DNA of 64,000 nt. Origin: CAYMPH01 sp964392365. Lineage in GTDB: Bacteria; Spirochaetota; UBA4802; UBA5550. Made by a program: the position numbers and the translations under genes. The stretch's first letter is position 1; the number at the start of each line of letters is the position of its first letter. The stretch spans positions 450,060 to 514,059 of the forward strand of contig CAYMPH010000001.1 in the NCBI GenBank assembly GCA_964392365.1, given 5' to 3'. Under the pieces are notes generated by a model. The model saw only the letters and a list, made by a program, of their open reading frames with translations, was not told the DNA's origin and did no database searches. Below are positions 31,257-40,510 of this stretch, one piece after another.

Positions 31257-31370
31257 TTAATAAATTGAGCATATTGAAAATCCGCATGCGAAGCAGTAGA
31301 AACAGCCGGATTCAGGAATTAATTGTATTTTGCAATCAGGGCATATATTGATTTTATTATTTTTATTCAT
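31257..31370 (-). CDS. Very small zinc-ribbon protein (37 aa)
   Basis: An ATG at 31368..31370 with GGAG 7 bases upstream opens a 37-codon frame. The product has six cysteines in the order ICPDC, GCFYCFACGFSIC: CxxC, then CxxCxxC plus a last Cys. This is the zinc-ribbon pattern found at the C-terminus of B12-dependent ribonucleotide reductases (CPxC...GCxxCxxCGxSxC). Here it is free-standing, with its own promoter upstream. It could be a remnant or a mini-protein that binds metal or RNA polymerase-like partners; no reductase gene is in the window. Confidence 0.55.
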   Translation of the reverse strand: MNKNNKINICPDCKIQLIPESGCFYCFACGFSICSIY

Positions 31371-31408
31371 CTTATATCTCCATATCATTCAGTGTTTGAT
31401 ACAAATAT

Positions 31409-31437
31409 ATAGTATATTTATGTGTAGTATATGTCAA
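31409..31437 (-). promoter_or_regulatory. Promoter for the mini-operon
   Basis: On the minus strand TTGACA (31432..31437), a 17-base spacer and TACTAT (31409..31414) form a good sigma-70-type promoter, 38 bases before the first small gene. The remaining spacer up to the ClpX-like gene (31438..31655) is AT-rich with no coding frame. Confidence 0.65.
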
Positions 31438-31655
31438 GTAAAAAAGTAAAAAAAAAGGGGAAAAAATAAAAAAAATACTATATATAATCATTATTTAAAC
31501 ATTTTTTTAAATTTTCAGCTTATATTTAATGAAATAAGTTATATTAAATAGACGAATTTACAAAAAATGGTCAGGTAAAATTTTTTTTACTGACTAAATT
31601 AAAAAATACATTATATTATATTAATTGAAATGAATAAAAGAGAGGATTTAACTTA

Positions 31656-33128
31656 ATGACAAAACCAATGTTTGACCCGGAAAAAAGTCTTGAAGACTTG
31701 CTGAAAATGGAAACAAACCAGCAGCCTGATAAGCATGGCGAAAAGCCGGGTGTTTCTATAAAAGACAATACCTTTAATTTTAATATCCTTCCAGAAGAAC
31801 TGGAAGAATATCTGAATACATATGTAGTCGGACAGGAAGAGACTATAGAGGTAATTGCAACAAAAGTATGCACTCACTTTAACAGAATGAAGCTTGAAAA
31901 AACTCTGCCTGAAGAAGCAAGACCTGTTGGAAATATCAAAAGCAATATGCTTTTAATCGGACCTACAGGAGTAGGTAAAACATATATAATCAAACTGATT
32001 GCTAAAAAAATCGGCGTGCCTTTTGTAAAGGCAGATGCCACAAAATTCAGCGAAACAGGTTATGTTGGCGGAGATGTAGAGGATTTAGTACGAGAGCTTG
32101 TTCATGAATCTGATGGCGATATTGCAAGGGCTGAATACGGAATTATCTATATAGATGAGATTGATAAAATCGCATCTTCCGGCGGAATGCACGGACCTGA
32201 TGTTTCAAGAACCGGTGTTCAACGGAATCTCTTAAAACTGATGGAAGAATCAGATGTTGATTTAAAGACTCCTCATGATCTTGCTTCACAGGTGGAAGCT
32301 GCAATGGAAGCACAGAGAACAGGAAAGGTCAGCCACAGGAAGATCAGCACTAAAAATATTCTGTTTATAGTTTCAGGCGCTTTCGGCGGGCTCGATGAGA
32401 TTGTGAATAAGAGAATGAATAAGCATGCAATAGGTTTTGAGAAAAGTGTTGCTTCATCTCCGCTTAAGCAGGATGTTTTAAAGCAGATTACAACAGAAGA
32501 TCTGATTATGTTTGGTTTTGAATCCGAGTTTGTAGGCAGGCTTCCGGTTTATGTGATCCTTAACGAACTGAATGAGGATGGTTTGTATAAAATCCTGAAA
32601 AATAAATACAGCAGCGTTGTTCAGGGTAAGAAACTTGATTTTCTTGCTTACGGAATTGAACTCAGTTTCAGTGATGAATCTCTTAAAATACTTGCTTCAA
32701 GAGCGTATAAGGAAAAGACCGGAGCAAGAGGACTTCTCAGTGTTTTTGAAAAGCTTCTGGTTAAATTTGAAAAAAGCCTCCCTTCAACTGATATTGAGAA
32801 GCTGCATGTTGATGAAAATCTGATAGCTGATCCATTGAAGATTCTTGATGAAATGCTTGTTGAAGACGGTATAAAATTTTTTCAGAAAAGTTTTTTTGCT
32901 GAACACGGAATATATCTTGAATTTGAAAAAGAGGCTGTTGAAAAATTAAACGGTATTGCGAAAGGGAAAAAAGTAAAATTAAAAATTTTGTGCAATGAAT
33001 TGTTTAAAGATTATTATCACGGGATCAGGCTTATGAACAGGGACAGCTTTACGATTCCTGCTGAAGCAGTTGATTCACCTGAAGAATTTTTAAACGCTTA
33101 TATCAGAAAGAATTATATTAAAGAGTAG
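31656..33128 (+). CDS. ClpX-like AAA+ unfoldase without zinc finger
   Basis: The 490-aa protein has a ClpX-type AAA+ module: Walker A GPTGVGKT (102-109), the pore loop GYVG (135-138), Walker B IIYIDEID (163-170), and sensor 2 in GARGL near residue 365. An IGF tripeptide (259-261) sits where ClpX binds ClpP. The N-terminal Cys4 zinc domain of ClpX is missing; residues 1-50 are polar and unlike it. About 90 extra residues follow the AAA+ core. It probably unfolds a particular set of substrates, perhaps without ClpP. It starts after a GAGAGGA site. No clpP lies nearby. Confidence 0.8.
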   Translation: MTKPMFDPEKSLEDLLKMETNQQPDKHGEKPGVSIKDNTFNFNILPEELEEYLNTYVVGQEETIEVIATKVCTHFNRMKLEKTLPEEARPVGNIKSNMLLIGPTGVGKTYIIKLIAKKIGVPFVKADATKFSETGYVGGDVEDLVRELVHESDGDIARAEYGIIYIDEIDKIASSGGMHGPDVSRTGVQRNLLKLMEESDVDLKTPHDLASQVEAAMEAQRTGKVSHRKISTKNILFIVSGAFGGLDEIVNKRMNKHAIGFEKSVASSPLKQDVLKQITTEDLIMFGFESEFVGRLPVYVILNELNEDGLYKILKNKYSSVVQGKKLDFLAYGIELSFSDESLKILASRAYKEKTGARGLLSVFEKLLVKFEKSLPSTDIEKLHVDENLIADPLKILDEMLVEDGIKFFQKSFFAEHGIYLEFEKEAVEKLNGIAKGKKVKLKILCNELFKDYYHGIRLMNRDSFTIPAEAVDSPEEFLNAYIRKNYIKE

Positions 33129-33807
33129 AGCTGCTGCTGCAGATTTTTTTCATTTCTGCTGAGGGATAAATTCCTCCGGGTAAATTTCTTTCAGCAGAAA
33201 TGAGCATTGCGCGAGCTACAGTTTCAGATTCTATTGCCCTGTAGGCAGAAAGAGGTCCAGCCATAAAAGGCGATAGAGCTTTCATTACAATAGAACCGAT
33301 ATGTTCACCTGTGCGGTATTCTTTTCTATTTCCAAGAAGAAGCGACGGTCTGAATATCAGTACTTTTTTATAGGATAATTTCTGCAGCGCTTCTTCAGTA
33401 AGACCTTTGATCCTGGAATAAAATATTTTTGATCTGCTGTCAGCGCCAAGACTTGATATCAGAAAAATCCGTTGCGCCGATTTATCGGAACAGCTTTTAG
33501 CAATATTAACAGTATAGGTATAATCCACTTTGCTGAATTCTTCTCTGCTTCCGGCTTTTTTAATAGTTGTGCCCAGACAGCAGAAAACATCATCTACCTT
33601 GGGAAGTTTTTTATAAGATTTTTCGTTATTAAAATCAAATATATGCTCAAATATTTTTTTGTTTTTTAATTCAAGCGGTTTTCTGGATAAAACATGTATT
33701 TCGTTATATTCAGGACTTTTTATCAGAAATTGAAGAAGATGGCTGCCGGTTAGACCGCTTGCTCCTGCTATTAATGCAGACCGGTATTTTGCTTTAGAAG
33801 TTTTCAT
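33118..33807 (-). CDS. NAD(P)-binding short-chain epimerase-like protein
   Basis: The 229-aa product resembles the HTATIP2/YwnB-like branch of atypical SDR proteins. The nucleotide fold is SALIAGASGLTGSHLL (GASGLTG), followed by DDVFCCLGTTIKKAG and a YSRIKG motif where the SDR tyrosine-lysine pair would be (YxxxK). It ends with an S-rich tail (KKICSSSSTL). The substrate is unknown. Its 3' end overlaps the convergent ClpX-like gene by 11 bases, so the two transcripts are antisense at their ends. Confidence 0.75.
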   Translation of the reverse strand: MKTSKAKYRSALIAGASGLTGSHLLQFLIKSPEYNEIHVLSRKPLELKNKKIFEHIFDFNNEKSYKKLPKVDDVFCCLGTTIKKAGSREEFSKVDYTYTVNIAKSCSDKSAQRIFLISSLGADSRSKIFYSRIKGLTEEALQKLSYKKVLIFRPSLLLGNRKEYRTGEHIGSIVMKALSPFMAGPLSAYRAIESETVARAMLISAERNLPGGIYPSAEMKKICSSSSTL

Positions 33808-33897
33808 TTTTATTATTTTTTTTTGAAATGCTATAGCGGCAAACAGCAGAATTAAGTTTAAGCCGCTATAGAAATCATTTTAAAGCGATTATAAATA

Positions 33898-34071
33898 TCA
33901 CTCTGGAGATATTGCTTTATCAGCACAAACTGATTCGCAGGCGCCGCAATCAATACATTCGTTGGCATCAATTACTCTTTTGCCGTCTTTTTCTTTAATT
34001 GCTTCTACCGCGCATTCCGGCTCACAAGTAGCACAATTTGTACATTTTGCAGGATCAATTTTATATGCCAT
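33898..34071 (-). CDS. 2[4Fe-4S] ferredoxin
   Basis: This 57-aa frame was read by hand. It starts at an ATG (34069..34071) with AGAGG 6 bases upstream. The product has two cluster motifs, CTNCATCEPECAVEAI and CIDCGACESVCADKAI, with CxxCxxCxxxC spacing in each and alternating symmetry. It is a clostridial-type low-potential electron carrier. It lies 90 bases upstream of the epimerase-like gene on the same strand. Confidence 0.93.
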   Translation of the reverse strand: MAYKIDPAKCTNCATCEPECAVEAIKEKDGKRVIDANECIDCGACESVCADKAISPE

Positions 34072-34206
34072 ATTATTCCTCTCTAAATTAAATTTTAGGT
34101 TATTAAAAAAAAATTGCTATTTATGTAAAGAAAAATTTGTTTTGGATATTGTGAATCTTTTTCAAAAAAGAAGTTAATATAACTGAAATTATGGGTGGTT
34201 TTTTTA

Positions 34207-35277
34207 ATGCAAATGGAAAATAGAATTAAACAGAATTTAAATAGAAATTGGGTTTTATTAATATTTGTTTTTATCAATCTTTTCTCAATGGAAATTATAG
34301 ATTCGGGAAAGTTCAATAATCTTCAGGCGGAAGAAAAAGGCTTTAAAACCGGTAAAAGAATTATTCCAAAAGATTATAAAATCCCGAAAGCAATGAAAGC
34401 TGAAGTATTTGATGAAAATTTTTCAATGAATATTTTTTCAAGAAAATTTGCCCAGGGCGATTTTGTATATGCTGAATTGATACAGATTGTATCAGAAAAG
34501 GAAAAGAATATAAAAGATATAAAATTTTTTATTAATGGTGTAGAGCAGACTCTCACTAAAAAAGCTTGGGGTTATAGAACTTTTTTTGCAATTCCACCGG
34601 AAGAAAAGCTTACAAAATATGAAGTCTATGCAGGCTATATTATAAATGGAAAGCCGAATTTATTAAAAAAAGAAATAAATATAGTTAAAAGTGATTTTCC
34701 TGTATATGAGAAATCTCTTTATCTTGGTAAATTTTCAGATATGACTTATCAGCAAAAGCCTGAAATTATAGCTTATATTGAAGCATGCCAGAAGAAAAAA
34801 AACAGGGCTTTTGCAACTCTTGGTCCGGATTATATTGGAAGTTCTGCTGCGCATCCGAGAGATAATCATTATATTACCTCACCTTTCTGGTCAAAGCGGA
34901 AATACCAGCGTTTTCAAAAGGAGAATGGCAAAACAATAAAACTTAAAGACAGCGAAAAAATTCATTACGGCCTTGATATGAGAGGAGATTTGAATACTCC
35001 GGTTTATGCGATTATGGACGGCAAGGTTGTTCTTGCAGAGAACATGTATTATGAAGGTAATTTTCTTGTGATAGATCATGGAAACAGAATTTTTTCATAT
35101 TATATGCATATGAACAGCATCACAGTGAAAGAGGGCGATATGGTTAAGGCTGGTCAGCTTTCAGGCAAGGTCGGCTCAACCGGAGTTTCTACAGGAGCTC
35201 ATCTTCATGTTTCTTTAGTTGTAAGAGGAGTTCAGGCTGATCCTCTGTCAATATTGCCGCTGCCGATCCGGGATTAA
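34207..35277 (+). CDS. M23/LytM-family metallopeptidase
   Basis: From the ATG at 34207 the protein is 356 aa; a GTG at 34195 or ATG at 34213 is possible. It has a signal peptide or anchor (WVLLIFVFINLFSM), a middle beta-rich domain (about 60-150) and a C-terminal M23 domain. Zinc ligands are HYGLDM (His and Asp) and HLHVSL (last His), with the second-shell MHMNSI, so it looks active. It would cut peptidoglycan cross-links or act as an activator in cell separation. Both HxxxD and HxH are intact. Confidence 0.85.
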   Translation: MQMENRIKQNLNRNWVLLIFVFINLFSMEIIDSGKFNNLQAEEKGFKTGKRIIPKDYKIPKAMKAEVFDENFSMNIFSRKFAQGDFVYAELIQIVSEKEKNIKDIKFFINGVEQTLTKKAWGYRTFFAIPPEEKLTKYEVYAGYIINGKPNLLKKEINIVKSDFPVYEKSLYLGKFSDMTYQQKPEIIAYIEACQKKKNRAFATLGPDYIGSSAAHPRDNHYITSPFWSKRKYQRFQKENGKTIKLKDSEKIHYGLDMRGDLNTPVYAIMDGKVVLAENMYYEGNFLVIDHGNRIFSYYMHMNSITVKEGDMVKAGQLSGKVGSTGVSTGAHLHVSLVVRGVQADPLSILPLPIRD

Positions 35278-35358
35278 TCCAATTTTTTTTCTTTGTTTTT
35301 TATATATTTTTATGTATATTTTAGTAAATTAGTATTTAATAAAACAAGGAAGGTCCTT

Positions 35359-35745
35359 ATGCAGATTTTTTTATATTTATTCGCTGCAGTAATTACGGCT
35401 TTTATTCTTTTTCAGATGATAATGATGATAAAAATGAAATTGAAAAAAGGCAAGCCGGTTCCGGAAATCGGCGGGTCTGTTGGGAAAATTTTGAAAACCG
35501 GAGGTAAATCTATATTTTACTTCTATTCTCCAAACTGCAGGCCCTGCTTATCAATGACTCCAATAGTAGAAAGATTATCAGTGAAAAATAAAAATATATA
35601 TAAAATAAATATTTTAGACGATATGGACTCTGCAAGAAAATTCGGAGTGATGGGCACACCTTCTCTGGTTGTTGTAGAAGATGGGGTTATAAAAGAATTT
35701 TTAGTGGGGTATCAGTCCGAGGAAAAGATTTACGGGTTTCTTTGA
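35359..35745 (+). CDS. Membrane-anchored thioredoxin-like protein
   Basis: From the ATG with AGGAAGG 5 bases upstream (an in-frame ATG at 35293 lacks one) the product is 128 aa. It has an N-terminal anchor (IFLYLFAAVITAFILFQMIMM), then a thioredoxin fold with active site YSPNCRPC and the cis-proline loop MGTPSLVV. The fold faces either the cytosol or periplasm. It likely reduces disulfides or delivers electrons to envelope proteins. Confidence 0.85.
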   Translation: MQIFLYLFAAVITAFILFQMIMMIKMKLKKGKPVPEIGGSVGKILKTGGKSIFYFYSPNCRPCLSMTPIVERLSVKNKNIYKINILDDMDSARKFGVMGTPSLVVVEDGVIKEFLVGYQSEEKIYGFL

Positions 35746-35995
35746 ATGTATATTTTTATTAAATTTGTAAGAAAATGGCCATTGCTATCGGTACTTCCTG
35801 AATGTCTGGGAATCGAAATTCAATAATCCCCCGTCCCCGGATGGGGTGAGTAGAACGAAAATATAAATGATTTATTTGAATTAAAAAATAATAGCACTCG
35901 GCTATATGGATTATCTATGAAATAATTATTTATCAAGTGCCCCCTTCGTGGGACAGGGGGCCTGGATCAAGATTATTAAAGATTGGGAAAAAATT
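35746..35995. other. Spacer with C/G-run hairpins
   Basis: No open frame with a binding site is seen. GCCCCCT (35939..35945) and AGGGGGC (35955..35961) form a 7-bp stem. Near 35828 CCCCGTCCCCGGATGGGG forms a similar C/G-run motif. These match the small dispersed elements seen elsewhere in the window. Confidence 0.5.
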
Positions 35996-36027
35996 AAAAA
36001 CGCCGGTGGGAGATTCCGGCGTTTTTT
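35996..36027. terminator. Bidirectional terminator after flaB
   Basis: CGCCGG (36001..36006) pairs with CCGGCG (36016..36021), with an A-run before and T-run after, so it works for flaB (minus) and for the plus strand. The flaB stop lies 29 bases away. Confidence 0.8.
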
Positions 36028-36055
36028 GAATGGTACTACGATGTTGGCTCAGTTT

Positions 36056-36904
36056 TTATTTCAATAATTGTAAAACGCTTTGAGACTTCTGATTGGACTG
36101 CGCGAGCATTGCTGTTGCAGCCTGGTTGAGTATCTGGTATCTTGTGAATGATGACATTTGTTCTGCCATGTCTGTGTCTCTTATGCGGCTTTCAGATGCC
36201 TGAACGTTTTCATATGCGTTCATTAAACCTTTAGCTGCATGTTCAAGCCTGTTATAATATGCTCCAAGGTCTGCTCTTTGTTTTGATACTATTCTCAGAG
36301 CTTCATCAGCAAGGCCGATAACTGCATTGGCTTTGCCCGGAGTTGATATTGATATGAATGTAAGTACTGTCGGGTTTCTAAGTCCCAGTGCAGCTGAGGT
36401 CATTGTCTCAATAAAGACTCTTTCTCTCTGGTGCATGTTAGGTCCCATATGAAACCACATTGATGCTGTCGGATGAAGTCTTGCGAAAGATCCTGTGAGA
36501 AGCTTCATCTTGTTGAATTCAGCCTGAGAAGTAATCCTGTCAATTTCATCAACAAGTTCGGATACTTCTATCTGAATGAGCTGTCTGTCTTCAGCTGTAT
36601 AGATTCCGTTTGCAGACTGTACTGCGAGTACTCTTATCCTCTGTAAAATTTGCTGGGATTCACTCAAATATCCTTCAGCTGTCTGAATCATTGACATACC
36701 GTCTTCAGTGTTTCTTTCTGCCTGTCTCAAACCCTGAATCTGTGAACGCATTTTTTCAGATACTGCAAGACCTGAAGCATCATCTCCGGCTTTGTTGATT
36801 CTCATACCGGAAGCCAGCTTCTCGATATCGTGTGTTAAGCTCCAATCATGGAATTTGAGTGTACGGTGAGCGTTTATTGCAGCCACATTGTGATTTATAA
36901 TCAT
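36056..36904 (-). CDS. flaB: Periplasmic flagellin FlaB (spirochaete type)
   Basis: The 282-aa protein is a full spirochaetal FlaB core flagellin. It begins IINHNVAAINAHRTLKF, has conserved D0/D1 helices (SGMRINKAGDDASGLAVSEKMR, core NKAGDDASGLAVSEK; AERNTEDGMSMIQTAEG), the spirochaete-specific middle MWFHMGPNMHQRE, and ends ARDTDMAEQ-like (SRIRDTDMAEQMSSF) and LAQSNQKSQSVLQLLK. FlaB forms the core of the filament that lies between the membranes. AAGGAGG precedes the ATG by 6 bases. It is a single copy in the window and not in a motility cluster. Confidence 0.97.
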   Translation of the reverse strand: MIINHNVAAINAHRTLKFHDWSLTHDIEKLASGMRINKAGDDASGLAVSEKMRSQIQGLRQAERNTEDGMSMIQTAEGYLSESQQILQRIRVLAVQSANGIYTAEDRQLIQIEVSELVDEIDRITSQAEFNKMKLLTGSFARLHPTASMWFHMGPNMHQRERVFIETMTSAALGLRNPTVLTFISISTPGKANAVIGLADEALRIVSKQRADLGAYYNRLEHAAKGLMNAYENVQASESRIRDTDMAEQMSSFTRYQILNQAATAMLAQSNQKSQSVLQLLK

Positions 36905-37248
36905 CTACTTCCTCCTTGAATTTGACGGCCATCATCCTTGATAGCCTTATAGATTTCGTGGTTAATGTACTTTCAGAATCGACCATAGGTAAGAATTATA
37001 GTTAAACCGTTAAGAGGCGATTATATGGAATTAAAAGCGTTTATTTTATAATATACTATTTAATCGTTGTATTTCTATTAAATAGATTTTTTTTAGGGAA
37101 ATATTAAAAAAAACAGTTTTTCTGATTTTCTTTAATTTTTTTTGATAAACATAATTTTCTTTATATATTTTATCAAATTTTTAAAAATGGCAGATAGAAT
37201 TGTAACTTTGAAGCTATTAATTACTTTAACAAGGTAAACGGAGTTTTT
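36905..37248. other. Divergent spacer between flaB and the PBP gene
   Basis: The flaB leader and the promoter-like motif at 36991 lie here. The rest (37030..37230) is AT-rich with long T- and A-runs. No open frame of note is present. An AAGG site lies 15 bases before the ATG of the PBP gene. Confidence 0.5.
36991..37003 (-). promoter_or_regulatory. ACTATAATTC promoter-like motif, flaB
   Basis: The minus strand reads AACTATAATTCTT, 87 bases before the flaB start, with a perfect TATAAT. No TTGACA is found 17 bases upstream. The same motif precedes three other minus-strand genes. Confidence 0.45.
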
Positions 37249-39771
37249 ATGACACGATTTCCATTGAAAAGATATCCTATAAAAAGAATCAGCATTTCCT
37301 GGAGATTTACTGAGATTCCGTCAGCAATTGCTGATTTTATCAGAAATTTTTCTTTTAGAAATATAAAGGACCTTTTTTACGAATATAGAACAATAATTTT
37401 CGGCATTGGCGCAGGTCTTATTGTGACTTTCATTGTTATTCTTCTTCTTGATTTCAGAAATGTGCGTAACCTTTCGAGCGTAAGGCCCAATGTAACTACA
37501 AGCATTTATGATAAAAACGGTATTCTCATATCCGAGCTGTTTACACAGAAAAGAGAAGTTGTTCCATATGATAAAATGCCTAAACAGCTTGTGAATGCTG
37601 TGATTGCTATAGAAGATAATGAATTTCATGAACATTTCGGCATAAATCCTAAAGGAATAGTACGAGCTTTTTTTATAAATATTTTTTCCGGCAGGATTAA
37701 ACAGGGCGGAAGCACTATAACCCAGCAGCTGTCCAAAATTATGCTTACAACAAGGCAGAGAAATATTTACAGAAAGATCAAGGAAGCATTTATTTCCATA
37801 ATGATTGAAATGACTTATTCCAAAGAAGAAATTATGGGAATGTATCTTAACCAGATATTTTTAGGGCATGGAACCTATGGTGTTGAAACTGCTGCCAAGT
37901 TTTACTTCAACAAACACGTCTGGGAGCTCGATACTGCAGAGTGCGCTCTGCTTGCAACATTGCCGTCTGCACCGAACAAGCTCTCTCCTATCAGACATCC
38001 TAAAACTTCTATTCAGAGGCACAAGATAGTTCTCGCAAAAATGGTTGAGCTGGGATATATAACTGTTGAAGAAGCAGAAACTGCTTTTATTAATTTCTGG
38101 CCTAAATTTCTTCAATATATTAGCGATATGCCGCCTACAGCTACTGCATTCAGCAACAGGGTGGACAGGGCGCCGTGGTTTTCAGAATATATCAGACGTG
38201 AACTGATAAAAAAATACGGTCAGGAGATGGTTTATGAGAAAGGTCTTTCCGTTTATACTACTCTTGATATCAACAAACAGGAAGCCGGACAGAATATTCT
38301 GCGTAAAGCGCTTGTGAATCAGACAAAATCCTCTGCATCTTTATCTTTCAGAAATGAAGATTATATAACTGATAATTATGCTGATGAAATTTCTCTGCTT
38401 TCAGATCTGTTCAGCATTAATCTTTTCAGTAAAAAAGGTTCCCGCGAAAATCTGAAGGTGAATACTCAAATAAGAGATTCCGTCATGGAGGAGCTTGAAG
38501 TTATCAACTATCTCGTTGGAGCTGATAATGTGAGCAAGTTTCTTGATACTTATAAACAGACATATGCCGATGATAAGGAACTTCAGAGCGTTGAAGGCTG
38601 CATAATTTCTATAGATCACAGAACAGGTTATATTGAAGCTATGGTTGGAGGCAGCGATTTTTCGAGCTTGAATCAGCTGAACCGGACAATGCAGTCAAGA
38701 AGACAGCCGGGGTCTGCGATCAAACCTCTGCTCTATGCTGCTGCAATGGAAAGCGGTAAATTTACTCCAGCCACTGCAGTTCTTGATTCGCCTATTGTTT
38801 ACCTGGATAATGAGGGCGGTGACTGGATTCCTGAAAATTATGACGGGGAGTTTTACGGTCTGGTGAGACTCCGCAAGGCTCTTGCATTATCGATCAACGT
38901 TATATCAATCAGAATCGCTGATGAAATTGGAATAGATTATGTTTCAAAACACTATCAGAAGCTTTTAAATATAGACAGGAAAAGAATTAAAAGGGACTTT
39001 TCAATTGCACTAGGATCAGTTGAGGTTTCCCCGTTCGAACTGACGCGGGCTTATGCAGTAATCGCAAACGGCGGGCAGGATGTAATTCCTTACAGCATCA
39101 GATATATAAAAGACAATGATGATAAAATTATTGAGAACAGGGAAGAGGAAGTTAATAAAATTTTAGAGAAAAGAAAGAAGGAAGGCACACTGCAGGTTAT
39201 AAAGCCTGAAACTGCGCAGCTGATGATAAGCATTCTAAGGTCGGTTATCAGTGCAGGAACAGGCGGAGCTGCTAATCCGGGAAGGCCTGCAGGCGGTAAA
39301 ACCGGTACTACAAATAACTGGAAGGATGCATGGTTTGTAGGATTTGTTCCGCAGCTGACTACCGGAATCTGGATCGGCTATGATAAGCTCGGGCTTTCAC
39401 TTGGAATAAACATGTCCGGAGGCGGTGTTGCTGCACCGGTTTGGGGCGATTATATGCAGCGTGCAATGAACAAACAGGAGGTTCTTGATTTTCCGACATA
39501 TGCCGGTTTATCAGAGAGAAAAGTCTGCGAAAGGTCGGGGATGCTTCCTTCATCATTCTGCAGGGAAACTTTATCTGAAGTATTTAATCCGAAATATCTA
39601 CCTGAGAAAGAATGCGACGTTTGTGCAAGCGGTGATGTGAGAATGAACTTTTCCAAAAAAGGGCCAAGGGAAAATATTTCCTCAAAGCAGAAGAAAAATG
39701 TTATTAAAAGCATAAACAGGGACAATAGCGATAAGATTATTAATGATATAGGCCAGGAGTTATTGCGATGA
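37249..39771 (+). CDS. Class A penicillin-binding protein (PBP1a type)
   Basis: The 840-aa protein has a short cytoplasmic tail, one membrane helix (about 48-68), a GT51 transglycosylase domain and a transpeptidase domain. GT51 residues include EDNEFHEHFG (catalytic Glu122) and GGSTITQQLSK. The transpeptidase has the Ser489-x-x-Lys motif in PGSAIKPL, the SxN motif in LSINV, and KTGT at 684-687. It polymerises and cross-links peptidoglycan at the inner membrane. Its stop overlaps the next gene by 4 bases. An insertion between domains (about 350-440) is longer than usual. Confidence 0.95.
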   Translation: MTRFPLKRYPIKRISISWRFTEIPSAIADFIRNFSFRNIKDLFYEYRTIIFGIGAGLIVTFIVILLLDFRNVRNLSSVRPNVTTSIYDKNGILISELFTQKREVVPYDKMPKQLVNAVIAIEDNEFHEHFGINPKGIVRAFFINIFSGRIKQGGSTITQQLSKIMLTTRQRNIYRKIKEAFISIMIEMTYSKEEIMGMYLNQIFLGHGTYGVETAAKFYFNKHVWELDTAECALLATLPSAPNKLSPIRHPKTSIQRHKIVLAKMVELGYITVEEAETAFINFWPKFLQYISDMPPTATAFSNRVDRAPWFSEYIRRELIKKYGQEMVYEKGLSVYTTLDINKQEAGQNILRKALVNQTKSSASLSFRNEDYITDNYADEISLLSDLFSINLFSKKGSRENLKVNTQIRDSVMEELEVINYLVGADNVSKFLDTYKQTYADDKELQSVEGCIISIDHRTGYIEAMVGGSDFSSLNQLNRTMQSRRQPGSAIKPLLYAAAMESGKFTPATAVLDSPIVYLDNEGGDWIPENYDGEFYGLVRLRKALALSINVISIRIADEIGIDYVSKHYQKLLNIDRKRIKRDFSIALGSVEVSPFELTRAYAVIANGGQDVIPYSIRYIKDNDDKIIENREEEVNKILEKRKKEGTLQVIKPETAQLMISILRSVISAGTGGAANPGRPAGGKTGTTNNWKDAWFVGFVPQLTTGIWIGYDKLGLSLGINMSGGGVAAPVWGDYMQRAMNKQEVLDFPTYAGLSERKVCERSGMLPSSFCRETLSEVFNPKYLPEKECDVCASGDVRMNFSKKGPRENISSKQKKNVIKSINRDNSDKIINDIGQELLR

Positions 39772-40325
39772 AGAATTATTTTATAGATAAAAATGATACT
39801 GCGCTTCTTGTTATTGACATTCAGGAAAAACTTTTCGATACCATGAATGAAAAGATCAGATTATCTATGGTGAAAAATTCTTCAATTATAATTGAGACAT
39901 GTTCTGTATTTTCTATTCCTGTAATAGTAACAGAGCAGTATAGAAAAGGTCTCGGCCCGACTATAAGTGCTATACACGATAAAACCGGATATTCTCCCAT
40001 ATTTGACAAAACAACTTTTGACTGCATGAAAAATGAAAATATTCATGATGCAGTAAAAGCTCTGCATAAAAAAACAATAATTCTCTGCGGAATAGAATCT
40101 CATATCTGCGTATTTCAAACGGCTTTATCTCTTTTAAATCTGCGGTATAAAGTTGTAATTGCAGCAGACGCTGTAATGTCGCGCAGGAAATCTGACTGGA
40201 GTTTTGCAATGAAAGCTCTGGAAGAGGCAGGTGCGCTTGTTTATCCAACAGAAAGCATCGCGTTTATGATTATGGAGGATTCCGCTGCACCTGAGTTTAA
40301 GAAACTTGCGCCGCTTTTTAGATAA
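39768..40325 (+). CDS. Isochorismatase-family hydrolase
   Basis: The 185-aa product has the cysteine hydrolase triad of the family: Asp in LLVIDIQEKLFD, Lys in QYRKGLGPT, and Cys in LCGIESHICVFQTAL. It resembles the YcaC-like group of unknown substrate, distinct from nicotinamidases. The ATG overlaps the PBP stop by 4 bases (ATGA), so the two are translated together, though a functional link to cell-wall synthesis is not obvious. Confidence 0.85.
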   Translation: MKNYFIDKNDTALLVIDIQEKLFDTMNEKIRLSMVKNSSIIIETCSVFSIPVIVTEQYRKGLGPTISAIHDKTGYSPIFDKTTFDCMKNENIHDAVKALHKKTIILCGIESHICVFQTALSLLNLRYKVVIAADAVMSRRKSDWSFAMKALEEAGALVYPTESIAFMIMEDSAAPEFKKLAPLFR

Positions 40326-40510
40326 TTGACTCGGCTCCGCTCGGCAGGCGAATTACAGATTATTTGTAATCTTAGATTTCACAAAATGACATTTTTTAAT
40401 TTAACTAACTTCTGGAAAATTTTACGCGAGCCGATTTCTTCAAAATCGGTGAAAGAGTGTTGTTTAACCCGGGAGGGACGATAAATTTCCTTGAAATATG
40501 GATATATTAA
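40326..40510. other. Spacer with small inverted repeats
   Basis: CTCGGCTCCGCTCG at 40330 is like the unit starts of the 36-bp array at 27.1 kb. CCGATTT (40431..40437) and AAATCGG (40443..40449) form a hairpin. No coding frame is seen. Confidence 0.4.
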
